Source: Acidobacteriota bacterium (GTDB lineage: Bacteria; Acidobacteriota; Terriglobia; Terriglobales; Acidobacteriaceae). From it: a stretch of 7,083 bases of DNA. Shown here in pieces: positions 1 through 6,908 of this stretch. The DNA is taken from positions 1 through 7,083 of the forward strand of contig JAJXXN010000154.1 of the NCBI GenBank assembly GCA_021781075.1. Direction: 5' to 3'. The stretch's first letter is position 1. Every line of letters begins with the position of its first letter. The notes beneath the pieces are model-generated. The model was not told the DNA's origin. It saw only the letters and a list, made by a program, of their open reading frames with translations, and did no database searches. A program made the translations under genes and the position numbers.

Positions 1-777
1 TCCATCCGGCGCAACCGCAAGCTCGTTGATCTCAAGCGGCGAGCTGCTGATCACCGTCGCCAGCTTCGGCAGCTCCGTCGAACTTTCATCCTTTGCTTTC
101 TTCTTCGACTTCTTGTCCTTCTTCCCCGCCTCGCCGGCATGTTCCGGCAAAGGATTCGCCAGGGCCGCATCGAGCGATGGCCGCAGCTCCTGCCGAAGAA
201 GAAGATCGCCGCGGTGCTGCTCACGCCAGCGTACCACGTCCTTCCACTCCTCCTGCTGCGCGGTTTTTTCGTCGCTCGTCAGCGGTTTCTCCACGGAGTA
301 ATAAATCGCACTGCTGTCCGGCGACCAGGCGAAGGCGTGGATATCAAGCTCCTCGTTGAATAGCGGCAGCGCCTCGCCCCCCGAGGCGGAGATGATCCAA
401 ATGCGCGAGGATGGATCGGCGGCAGCCTCGGTGTCCGTGGCATCGTCCGACTGCGGCGACAAGGCGCGCGATGTCAAAAAGGCGATCCACTTCCCGTCCG
501 GGCTCCACTCCACGCTCGTCTCATCCCCCGCGTGCGTCAGCGGGCGCAACCCGGCTGCCGCTGTCCATATCCACAGGTCCTCGCGGTACTGGCTTGCCTT
601 CCAGTCCGGCGCCTCCGTCTCAAAGACCGCGGCGGTGCCATCCGGCGACAGCCGAAGCGAGGTGATCGAGGTGGTGTTCAAAAACTCATCCAGTGTGATG
701 GGCTGTTTTGCATCCTGCGCAGCCGGCGCGGAGGCCCACAGCGCCAGGCCAAGGATTGGGACAAAAAGATTGCGCAC
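1..777 (-). CDS. S9 family peptidase (acylaminoacyl-peptidase/DPP-like), N-terminal part, truncated by window edge
   Basis: Secreted serine peptidase of the prolyl-oligopeptidase clan; family members cleave short peptides that enter through a beta-propeller. The 259 visible residues are the signal peptide and the start of the propeller. Residues 1-20 form a signal peptide (basic RN, then a hydrophobic stretch ending APAA before QDAK). Propeller repeats carry the TolB/WD40-like motif SPDG at 44-47 and 92-95, SPD at 152-154 and APDG at 256-259. The catalytic alpha/beta-hydrolase domain (Ser-Asp-His) would lie beyond the left edge, so activity cannot be judged. The start is GTG at 777, chosen because AGGAG (785-789) lies 7 bases upstream. 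An in-frame ATG at 801 lacks a ribosome site and overlaps a possible -10 box. A lysine-rich insert (KKDKKSKKKAK, 219-229) sits in the propeller. The gene lies 109 bases downstream of the receptor on the same strand, but a terminator separates them. Family call is fairly sure; the S9 subfamily is not. Confidence 0.85.
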   Translation of the reverse strand, partial: MRNLFVPILGLALWASAPAAQDAKQPITLDEFLNTTSITSLRLSPDGTAAVFETEAPDWKASQYREDLWIWTAAAGLRPLTHAGDETSVEWSPDGKWIAFLTSRALSPQSDDATDTEAAADPSSRIWIISASGGEALPLFNEELDIHAFAWSPDSSAIYYSVEKPLTSDEKTAQQEEWKDVVRWREQHRGDLLLRQELRPSLDAALANPLPEHAGEAGKKDKKSKKKAKDESSTELPKLATVISSSPLEINELAVAPDG

Positions 778-799
778 AGAGTTTCTCCTGAATAAAAAC

Positions 800-805
800 A
801 TTGTA
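800..805 (-). promoter_or_regulatory. possible -10 box (TACAAT) of the peptidase gene
   Basis: On the minus strand TACAAT matches the sigma-70 -10 consensus at five of six positions. It lies just after the receptor terminator and about 22 bases before the GTG start, giving a short leader that includes AGGAG. No convincing -35 hexamer is seen 16-18 bases upstream. This placement is inference from sequence only. Confidence 0.35.
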
Positions 806-830
806 TTTTGGCCGCGCAACAGATGAAAGC

Positions 831-860
831 AAAAACGCCGGCGGAGAAACCCCGCCGGCG
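831..860 (-). terminator. intrinsic terminator of the TonB-dependent receptor gene
   Basis: A perfect 9-bp GC-rich stem (836-844 with 852-860) with a 7-base loop is followed on the minus strand by TTTTT (831-835). It begins 26 bases past the receptor stop codon, which is the usual arrangement for a rho-independent terminator. It implies that the peptidase gene downstream needs its own promoter or readthrough. Confidence 0.88.
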
Positions 861-886
861 CCCTTGCCAAGGTTATGTTGTCCGGC

Positions 887-3800
887 TTAGAACTCGGCGC
901 GCAATCCGAACTCCATGCGCCGGTAGCCATAGGTTGCCAGCATGTAGCTGTATGTGCCCAGTGTGCCGCTGGTCAGGCCGGTATTCAGGCTGGCCGGGCT
1001 CACGTCAAAGCGGGGTGTGTTGCTCAGGTTGTAGACCTCGGCGGTGAATTTCAACTTCGCCTTGTCGAAGATGTTCCAGGTTTTCGTCAGCGAGTTGTCA
1101 ATCTCAAAATAACCATCGCCGCGGAATGAGTTGCGCTGCCCCTCCTCACCGGGATAAGGGTTGCGGAACGGGGTGCCGTTGGCCACGCCATTGTTGATGA
1201 TGGTCGCCTGGGCTGTGGTGAATATCATCGGCAAACCCGCATTGGCCTTGTTCTTGTAGAAGCGCACCGGTGCCGTCTGCACTCCGAAGCCCTCCAACTG
1301 CCAGTCTGTCGCCCACCCGGCCTGGAAGAAGGAATAAGGCAGGCCTGTCGTCCAACGATAGATTCCCGACCATTGCCACCCACCGATCACCGCATTCAGG
1401 ACACGATCGGAATTGGCGAGCACCGCCTTGCCGCGGCCAACCGGCAGTTCATAGACCCAGTCAAAGGTGATGATGTGTTTGGTGTCGAAATCCGAAACCG
1501 CCTTGTTCAGCTTCGGATTCCAGCTGTTCTGAATGGCCGAACTGGTGAAGCCATTGTCGCCGTTGCTGCCCAGTTCGTTGGCGCGCTCCGTGCCGGAGTT
1601 CATGTCAATCGACTTCGAGTAGGTCCAATTGAAATCGAAGGTAAAGCCATGCGAGGATGGGTGACGGAGGATTAAATTGAGCGCGTTGTAAGAGCTCGTG
1701 CCAATTGTCGTCCACGCGTAGAGCGAAGAGAACTGGTTTTGCCAAAACTTCGAGGGTGGCGCGCCGGACCCTGAATTTGGGCTGCCAGGGTAGTATCCGG
1801 AGAAATCAAGGTCATAGAGGGCGAAGGTTTCGCCGGCCGTGTCGCGGTTGGTGGCCCATTCATTGTTGTAAATCGCCTGGGTTGCGGACTCACCCGCGTA
1901 ATCATATCCCTGCATAAATGGGAAAACATCCTCAAAGTACTGGATGGGGGCAACCGTCGGCACGTTGCAATTATTGGAGGCGGCGTTGTACGGGTTGCAG
2001 GAGCCGTTCGCGTCCACAATCTGTGAGAGTTTCCGCGCCGCGGAGAAGTAATCACCACCGCCGTTTGCATCCACAAAATCCACGGGCTCGGCCATGTCAA
2101 GCTGCTCCAGCAAATGGCGGCCCAGCCTGCCCACATAATCCGCCTCCACGGTGAATCCCGCCGGAAGCTCCCTTTGCGTCGAGAGATTGAAGGAGTACGA
2201 GTACGGCGTCTTCAAATGGTTGTCGAGTCCCCAGGCAATGGAAAAACCATCCGCCGGGCTGGAAGGCGGAGTGTAGGGGAAGCTCTGTGTTGCACCGCTC
2301 GAAGGCATCGGGTATGCGGGCAGGTTATGCGGCCCGGTGAAACGCGGTGAGTTTTCAAAACCGTAGGCGCCGGCCGCGTTGCTGATCGCGGAGCTCAGAC
2401 CAAACGATCCTTCCTGGTCGAAGGAGTTGATCAGGCCCTCGCCGTAATGGTCAAAATACATGCCGAAACCCGCGCGAATTGTTGTCTTGGTATCCGGCGC
2501 GTAAACAATGCCCAGGCGCGGCGCGATATTCAACTTCTGCATGGGGAAGAAAGGCGGTGCATGGTTGGCCTTGCCCGATGGCGCGAACGAGAGCAGCGGC
2601 TCATAAATCTGCCCCTGCTGCGCCTCCGACTCGCGCTTCTTGTACCACGCGTCGGTGTCGATGGTGGGCGAAACCTGCTGCCCGTTCATTTCATACGGGG
2701 TTTGCAAAAGCGTGTGCCGCAGGCCGAAGGTCACGGTCAAATTCGGCCGTATGCGCCAGGAATCCTGACCGAAATATTCAAACTCATTGGAGCGGAAGTT
2801 GCGCTGCACAAAGGCGCCGTCCGCCAGCGCCGTACCGGAGGTCGGGCTGCTGACCGCGTAATTGTATATGTTGGTCAACTGGGACACCTCGCCCACCAAC
2901 GTTGCGTAGGCGATTTCATACGAGTTCAAAAATCCCGAACTCAGCGCCGGCAGCCCGATCTGGTCAGGCGTGGGAAGTGTGTTGATATTCGGCCAGTACG
3001 GGTTGGTGCTGGCGCCATTGAAGCTGTTGGCATCCGTGCCATGCTCGTTGGTTATCATGCGCCAGTTGCCGCCGAAGGAAAATGTGTGCTCTTTGTGCGT
3101 CCAGTTCATCGTGTCCACTATGTTGTGCACCGGCACATGCTGGATGGTGTTGCGCGTCTGCGCCGTCGGCTGCGTCAGGAAGCGCACAAATACATAATCA
3201 CCCTGCCCGATTCCGCCGATCTGATAGCCCTGGCGGATGAACCCATAGCGCACATCGTTGACGATGTTCGCCGTCGGGGTCCAAGTATGCCCAACCATGA
3301 ATCCTTTGGTGTTGTCGTCGGTAAAGCTTGAGGGTAGTTGCCCGGGCAGATTTTCCGCGCCGGCATTGGTGTCCTTTTGCAAATTGCCGCGCGCAAAAAG
3401 TCTATTTGCGTTGTTCATCGCGTAATCAATCTTCAGGATGCTTGTATTTTGAGTAAATGGCGCGGGCGAGGTGAAGAAGTATGAGCCATTATTCAATCCA
3501 TCGCCTGTTGCCGAGCCAGTAGCCACTGGGGCATTGGCATAATAGGCCAGTATGTTGGGGTCCACACCCGCCCCCCAGGGGCAGACCGTGGCTCCATTGA
3601 AATAGTTCGCTGGGGATGCGCAACCGGCGTCGAGCGATGCCATTTGGGTTGTGGTGATCGTGTCATTGTTTCCATTCACATCGGTGTATTGCAGGTTCCC
3701 CTGCATGAACGACTGCGTCGGCAGGGTTGTTGAAACCACCGAGTCAATGGCACGCCGCAGGCCTTCATAGTTGAAAAAGAAGAAAAGCTTATCCTTCTTC

Positions 3801-4690
3801 ACCGGCCCACCCAGGCTGCCGCCAAAAACATTCTGCACGTACTTCTGCGGAACATTGGGCTGGCCGCTGTTGTACTGCTGATTCTTGTGAAAGTAGTCGT
3901 TGGCCACTGTATTGGTGGGACGGTAGTACTCATACAGCGCGCCTTTGTATTGGTTGGTTCCCGACTTGGTCACCAGGCTGACCTGCGCGCCGGAGCTTCT
4001 GCCCGCCTCGGCCGTGCCATTCGAGGTTGTCACGCGGAACTCTTCCGTCGAATCCAGCGTGGAGCGCAAAACGCCCGACAAGGCCGTGCCATTCAACTGG
4101 TCGTTGTCATCGATTCCATCAAGCATCACATTGGCCTGGTCGGAGCGTCCGCCGGCAACCGCGCCCTGGCGGCTGTCCGCGCCGGAGGTGGCCGCGCCAA
4201 AATACAGCACGCCCGGCTGCAGGCTCAGCAGGCTGGCAGGGTCGCGCCCTTCCATCGGCAACGCCTGAATCGTCACATTGTTCACCGAGTTGCCCAGCGA
4301 GGCATCGGTAAAGTTCAGCGTCTGCGCCGTCGCGCTAACGTCCACCGTAACCGACTCGGCCTTGATGCTCATCGTGAAATCAATCGTCGCGGGCTGGTTG
4401 ACCAGCAACTGCGCCGTGCGCTTCTGCTCCGCAAAACCACTCGAGTCTATTGTGATCAAATACGTCGCCGGCGTCACAACCGGGAAAATATAGTAGCCGG
4501 ATCCGTTCGAGATGGAGTGATAGGTTTCACCCGTGGCGTTGTCGGTGAGCGTGATGCTCGCCCCGGGAATCATCGACCCTTTCGGGTCTTTGACTACGCC
4601 GCGCAACGACGTGGTGGACTGCGCGAGCAGGGCGGATGAGAATGCGGCTAGCAGGAATACGACGGTTATCAGCACTGGTGAGCGTTTCAC
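887..4690 (-). CDS. TonB-dependent receptor, Oar-like, with N-terminal carboxypeptidase-regulatory-like domain
   Basis: Outer membrane receptor of 1267 residues, expected to import a large or scarce substrate using TonB/ExbBD energy; the substrate cannot be read from sequence. Residues 1-23 are a signal peptide (MKRSP, hydrophobic core, cleavage near LLA|QS). Residues 26-110 are a carboxypeptidase-regulatory-like beta-sandwich (LRGVVKDPKGSMIPGASITL, then SNGSGYYIFPVVTPATYLI). A TonB-box-like ESVTVDV lies at 112-118. The plug spans about 125-250 (LPMEGRDPASLLSLQPGV; ANVMLDGIDDND; SLVTKSGTN). The barrel fills the rest, with GGSLGGPVKKDKLFFFFNYEG near 290-310, and ends in a terminal Phe (GLRAEF). 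Two close cysteine pairs, 357/370 and 898/908, lie in likely surface loops. The start is GTG at 4690, preceded by GGAGG with a 5-base gap and followed at once by the signal peptide; a further in-frame ATG at 4789 would put 33 non-signal-like residues in front. This architecture and size are typical of Acidobacteriota receptors. Confidence 0.96.
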   Translation of the reverse strand: MKRSPVLITVVFLLAAFSSALLAQSTTSLRGVVKDPKGSMIPGASITLTDNATGETYHSISNGSGYYIFPVVTPATYLITIDSSGFAEQKRTAQLLVNQPATIDFTMSIKAESVTVDVSATAQTLNFTDASLGNSVNNVTIQALPMEGRDPASLLSLQPGVLYFGAATSGADSRQGAVAGGRSDQANVMLDGIDDNDQLNGTALSGVLRSTLDSTEEFRVTTSNGTAEAGRSSGAQVSLVTKSGTNQYKGALYEYYRPTNTVANDYFHKNQQYNSGQPNVPQKYVQNVFGGSLGGPVKKDKLFFFFNYEGLRRAIDSVVSTTLPTQSFMQGNLQYTDVNGNNDTITTTQMASLDAGCASPANYFNGATVCPWGAGVDPNILAYYANAPVATGSATGDGLNNGSYFFTSPAPFTQNTSILKIDYAMNNANRLFARGNLQKDTNAGAENLPGQLPSSFTDDNTKGFMVGHTWTPTANIVNDVRYGFIRQGYQIGGIGQGDYVFVRFLTQPTAQTRNTIQHVPVHNIVDTMNWTHKEHTFSFGGNWRMITNEHGTDANSFNGASTNPYWPNINTLPTPDQIGLPALSSGFLNSYEIAYATLVGEVSQLTNIYNYAVSSPTSGTALADGAFVQRNFRSNEFEYFGQDSWRIRPNLTVTFGLRHTLLQTPYEMNGQQVSPTIDTDAWYKKRESEAQQGQIYEPLLSFAPSGKANHAPPFFPMQKLNIAPRLGIVYAPDTKTTIRAGFGMYFDHYGEGLINSFDQEGSFGLSSAISNAAGAYGFENSPRFTGPHNLPAYPMPSSGATQSFPYTPPSSPADGFSIAWGLDNHLKTPYSYSFNLSTQRELPAGFTVEADYVGRLGRHLLEQLDMAEPVDFVDANGGGDYFSAARKLSQIVDANGSCNPYNAASNNCNVPTVAPIQYFEDVFPFMQGYDYAGESATQAIYNNEWATNRDTAGETFALYDLDFSGYYPGSPNSGSGAPPSKFWQNQFSSLYAWTTIGTSSYNALNLILRHPSSHGFTFDFNWTYSKSIDMNSGTERANELGSNGDNGFTSSAIQNSWNPKLNKAVSDFDTKHIITFDWVYELPVGRGKAVLANSDRVLNAVIGGWQWSGIYRWTTGLPYSFFQAGWATDWQLEGFGVQTAPVRFYKNKANAGLPMIFTTAQATIINNGVANGTPFRNPYPGEEGQRNSFRGDGYFEIDNSLTKTWNIFDKAKLKFTAEVYNLSNTPRFDVSPASLNTGLTSGTLGTYSYMLATYGYRRMEFGLRAEF

Positions 4691-4743
4691 GATTTCCTCC
4701 AAAGTGGCTTGCTGGGTTGGCTCTTTGTCCAGGAATGTGTTTG

Positions 4744-4790
4744 TTTGGCAAATGGGTCTCAGAAGGAGCCATGACTGCGAATTTGCCAAA
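4744..4790. repeat. 10-bp perfect inverted repeat upstream of the receptor gene
   Basis: TTTGGCAAAT at 4744-4753 is exactly complementary to ATTTGCCAAA at 4781-4790, with a 27-base spacer. The near arm ends 53 bases before the receptor GTG start. It could be a leader hairpin or a spaced operator for a regulator of the receptor. The transcript strand has no U-tract after the second arm, so it is not an obvious terminator or attenuator. The repeat is certain; the function is inferred. Confidence 0.6.
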
Positions 4791-4918
4791 AAACTTCCTT
4801 TTTACAACTTCGACTTAGTGGACTGCGCAATCAAAAAAAGTATTGCGCTGCCGTTTGAGCGTACTCACGGGATTTAAATGAACTTAATATCGCGTGCCGT
4901 AAAAAATCAATAGAAAAA

Positions 4919-5215
4919 TCATCGATGGGCCAGGATAAATTCCACAGCTCCGAACGGGGCGAGCTTGGGCAAACCATTGCCCCTGTTGACAATGCGCCCC
5001 CAACACTGCTTCCATCCCCCATTCCAGCCGGAGGTTAAACCGGGGGAGCGCGCGCATCTAACCGTTACATCCCTGGCTTTTCCGGCGTCCGTCAACACCG
5101 CATCGGTCTTGCCGCGGCCACTTTCCGCATCAATGGGTTCACCCGCATCCATACAATCGGCGATCAAAATTGACCCGTCTGTCAACCGCACGGCAGGATA
5201 CTCGTCCAACCACAT
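4919..5215 (-). CDS. unrecognised 98-residue open frame, possibly a small hypothetical gene
   Basis: I do not recognise this protein. It starts at ATG 5215, reads MWLDEYPAVRLTDGSILIAD, continues through an acidic segment (DAGEPIDAESGRGKTDA) and a Trp/Gly-rich one (SGWNGGWKQCWG), and ends ILAHR. There is no signal peptide or clear membrane segment. GAGG lies about 12 bases before the ATG, which is a weak ribosome site. By my hand count roughly 64% of third positions are G or C, lower than I would expect from the flanking genes. An overlapping plus-strand frame is also open, so coding is doubtful. It may be a decayed gene or chance. Confidence 0.25.
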   Translation of the reverse strand: MWLDEYPAVRLTDGSILIADCMDAGEPIDAESGRGKTDAVLTDAGKARDVTVRCARSPGLTSGWNGGWKQCWGRIVNRGNGLPKLAPFGAVEFILAHR

Positions 5216-5259
5216 TGGGACTTTTCATCCTCAATTCATCAGTAATAGGAAGAATCCCC

Positions 5260-5271
5260 CACAGCGCTGTG
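5260..5271. promoter_or_regulatory. 12-bp perfect palindrome (CACAGCGCTGTG), candidate operator
   Basis: CACAGCGCTGTG is its own reverse complement. It ends 14 bases before a TACAAT box and 51 bases before the ATG of the propeller gene, so it covers roughly the -35 position of that possible promoter. A dimeric repressor or activator site would fit there. No regulator gene is present in the window to pair with it. Confidence 0.4.
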
Positions 5272-5285
5272 CGCCGATCAAGACG

Positions 5286-5291
5286 TACAAT
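5286..5291 (+). promoter_or_regulatory. possible -10 box (TACAAT) of the propeller gene
   Basis: TACAAT lies 31 bases before the ATG at 5323, which would give a leader of about 25 bases containing GGAG. No good -35 hexamer is present at the right distance; that position is occupied by the CACAGCGCTGTG palindrome, which would suit an activator-dependent or repressed promoter. This is inference. Confidence 0.35.
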
Positions 5292-5322
5292 GGTTCCGCA
5301 ATTTCACACCCTGGAGAACATC

Positions 5323-6363
5323 ATGCCCAAGCTTTCCGGTTTCAGCCGCACTTTGCCATTCATCGCCCTTTGCCTCTTTCTTGCCCAGGGCCTGGCAGCC
5401 GTTGCCCAATCACCCTACCACATCCTTGACCGCTGGAAACTCGGCGGCGACGGTGGCTGGGACTACATGCTCGTCGATTCCGCCGCGCACAGGCTCTACA
5501 TCACCCATGGCAACCGCGTTGAAGCCGTTGACACCACCACCGGCAAGCCGGCCGGCGCCATCACCGGCCTCCATGGTTTCTCGCACGGCATCGCCCTCGA
5601 CACGGACGGCAAAACCGGCTATATCTCCGATGGCGGCGGCAACGCGGTCGTCGTCTTTGACCGCTCCAACTTCTCCACGCTCGCCACCATTGCCGTCGGC
5701 ACCAATCCCGATGCCATCCTCTTTGATCCCTCCACCAACACCGTCTGGACCTTCAACGGCAGAAGCCACGACATCAGTGTCGTGGATGCCGCCGCGCGCA
5801 AGGTCGTCGCCACCATCCCCGTGCCCGGCAAGCCGGAGTTTGCCGCCACCGACGGCAAGGGCAACATCTACGACAACATCGAGGACAAAAACGAGATCAT
5901 CCGCCTCGATGCAGGCGCGCGCAAAATCACCGCCGAGTGGCCGCTCGCGGGCTGTGAATCACCAAGCGGCCTAGCCTTTGACACAGCCTCCTCGCACCTC
6001 TTCGCCGTCTGCGACGCCAAGGTGATGGCGATTGTGAACGCCACAAGTGGCAAGGAAGCCGGCAAGGCCGCCATCTGCGACGGCCCCGATGCCGCCGGAT
6101 GGGACCCCAACCACAAGCTGGCCTTCGCCTCCTGCGGCGATGGCAACCTGGCCGTAGTCAAGGCCAGCGGCTCCAAGTTTGAAACCGTCGAGATGCTGCC
6201 CACCGAGCGCGGCGCCCGCACCATGGCCTACGACCCGGCAACCGACCGCATTTACACCGTCACCGCGGAGTTCGGCCCGCGCCCCGCACCCACTGCCGAT
6301 AACCCGCACCCGCGCCCGGCAATCGTTCCAAATTCCTTCACCGTGATTGTGATGGGACGATAG
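5323..6363 (+). CDS. secreted YncE-like beta-propeller protein
   Basis: A 346-residue exported protein made almost wholly of propeller repeats. Residues 1-28 are a signal peptide (MPKLSGFSR, then a hydrophobic run to AVA|QS). Repeats of about 41 residues follow, each with a DxxxxxxY/F-type strand and a turn such as DTTTGK (70-75), DAAARK (155-160) and NATSGK (239-244). A proline-rich loop (318-333, starting FGPRPAPTADNPHPRP) sits in the last blade before the final strand SFTVIVMGR, as I recall for many YncE-like proteins. Such proteins act as binding or scaffold modules in the periplasm; no catalytic residues are evident. Cysteines 211/230 and 252/271 occupy matching places in two neighbouring blades. 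The start at ATG 5323 is chosen because GGAG lies 6 bases upstream and the signal peptide begins there; the in-frame ATG at 5290 overlaps a -10-like box. It is transcribed divergently from the receptor, with a hairpin 20 bases after the stop. Confidence 0.92.
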   Translation: MPKLSGFSRTLPFIALCLFLAQGLAAVAQSPYHILDRWKLGGDGGWDYMLVDSAAHRLYITHGNRVEAVDTTTGKPAGAITGLHGFSHGIALDTDGKTGYISDGGGNAVVVFDRSNFSTLATIAVGTNPDAILFDPSTNTVWTFNGRSHDISVVDAAARKVVATIPVPGKPEFAATDGKGNIYDNIEDKNEIIRLDAGARKITAEWPLAGCESPSGLAFDTASSHLFAVCDAKVMAIVNATSGKEAGKAAICDGPDAAGWDPNHKLAFASCGDGNLAVVKASGSKFETVEMLPTERGARTMAYDPATDRIYTVTAEFGPRPAPTADNPHPRPAIVPNSFTVIVMGR

Positions 6364-6376
6364 GCTTTCACGCAGC

Positions 6377-6413
6377 AAAAAAGAAGCGGGCAGGAATCAA
6401 TCCTGCCCGCTTC
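6377..6413. terminator. intrinsic terminator, strongest on the minus strand, between the propeller gene and ssrA
   Basis: A perfect 13-bp stem (6383-6395 with 6401-6413) encloses the 5-base loop ATCAA. On the minus strand it is followed by TTTTTT (6377-6382), an ideal intrinsic terminator for the ssrA transcript. On the plus strand it lies 20 bases after the propeller stop, but only a loose T-rich stretch (from 6421) follows. It probably ends both convergent transcripts. Confidence 0.85.
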
Positions 6414-6511
6414 GCCTTGGAATTTTCTTTGAGATGAAAGCGCAAGCGCATTTCAACAATCATGGGCGAGAATTACTCGCCGTGCCGCTGCCCAGGTCAG
6501 CGGGCTAATGT
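6414..6511 (-). other. structured 3' trailer of the ssrA transcript
   Basis: The 98 bases between the mature tmRNA end and the terminator carry no gene. They contain three small hairpins: CCGCTG/CAGCGG (6485-6490 with 6498-6503, 7-base loop), GGCGAG/CTCGCC (6465-6470 with 6476-6481, 5-base loop), and GAAAGCG paired with CGC-TTTC around one bulged A (6436-6442 with 6447-6454). They would be removed when the tmRNA 3' end is processed. Confidence 0.5.
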
Positions 6512-6863
6512 TGGTGGAGGCGGCGGGAGTTGAACCCGCGTCCGAAACCGCAGTCAGCCTAGAGAATCCATGCTCAGTCCAGTTCCGTTGGGGTTCACTT
6601 ACCGCGCTCAGAACGGACAAGATGCGCGGCTCGCTAGTCCGATGATCTCATCCACGCAACACGGACCGAGCTGCGCAAACCAGCCTGCTGAATGACGATT
6701 CTTCGCAACCCACAGGCAAAATCGCGAGAATCGGCTGCTTAGTTAATTAAGCAGCAAGTGCCAGATTGTTGTTGGCAATTGTTGTTTTGCGAGCGATTAC
6801 GGGTGCCCACACCCCGGCATGCCTCCGTGCCGCAAACGATCCCGTCGAAACCGTGACGCCCCC
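6512..6863 (-). ncRNA. ssrA: transfer-messenger RNA (tmRNA), tag ANNNLALAA
   Basis: Rescues stalled ribosomes with SmpB: it acts as tRNA-Ala, then as mRNA for a degradation tag. The 352-nt gene starts GGGGGCG (6863-6857), which pairs with CGCCTCC before A and an encoded CCA (6512-6514) to make the 7-bp acceptor stem. The conserved GTTTCGACGGGAT follows near the 5' end, and the T-arm (GCGGG-TTCAACT-CCCGC) is at 6523-6539. Next comes a pseudoknot-1 region (CGGGGTG paired with CACCCG). The resume codon GCC is at 6776-6774 and the tag frame encodes ANNNLALAA, ending TAA at 6749-6747. The stop is embedded in an 8-bp helix (6734-6741 with 6748-6755), as expected for the helix after the tag. An upstream in-frame alternative at GCT is less likely, because alignment from memory to the Thermus pseudoknot/tag junction places the resume codon at GCC. 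It is a one-piece, not a split, tmRNA. Confidence 0.97.
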
Positions 6864-6908
6864 ATTTTGGCGCCGCCGGGCCCGGAAAGGGCCTTGCTGG
6901 CTAATATC

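Larger units (their letters stand above)
4691..5322. other. 632-base intergenic region between the divergent receptor and propeller genes
   Basis: This gap must carry the promoters of both flanking genes. It holds a 10-bp inverted repeat at 4744-4790, A/T-rich sequence at 4785-4920, an unrecognised minus-strand open frame at 4919-5215, and a palindrome with a -10-like box at 5260-5291. For the receptor the best promoter candidate on the minus strand is TTGATT and TATTAA in the 4880-4915 stretch, with a 15-base spacer that is shorter than ideal, so I do not list it separately. TTGAC-N6-GTCAA near 5169-5184 is a short inverted repeat of doubtful meaning. No RNA family is recognised here. Confidence 0.6.

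Noticed and set aside
778..801. In-frame ATG at 801 as the peptidase start
   Set aside because: It overlaps the TACAAT box and lacks a ribosome site; the internal AGGAG serves GTG 777 instead. It would still leave a usable signal peptide, so it is not impossible.
2447..3331. Long plus-strand frame of 294 residues opposite the receptor, and a 250-residue one at 3887-4639
   Set aside because: Antisense shadows of the high-GC receptor gene: Arg/Val/His-rich with no domain I recognise.
4690..4789. Extension of the receptor to an ATG at 4789 (33 extra residues)
   Set aside because: The extension is not signal-like and has no good ribosome site, whereas GTG 4690 has GGAGG 5 bases upstream and a signal peptide directly after it.
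5169..5184. TTGAC-N6-GTCAA short inverted repeat
   Set aside because: Arms of only 5 bp inside a possible reading frame; expected by chance in a window this size.
5170..5322. Longer plus-strand start for the propeller protein
   Set aside because: The extra 51 residues precede a proper signal peptide and the ATG at 5323 has GGAG at 6 bases.
6512..6545. Integrated island attachment site at the ssrA 3' end
   Set aside because: ssrA 3' ends are common integration sites, but no duplicate of this sequence and no integrase is visible in the window.
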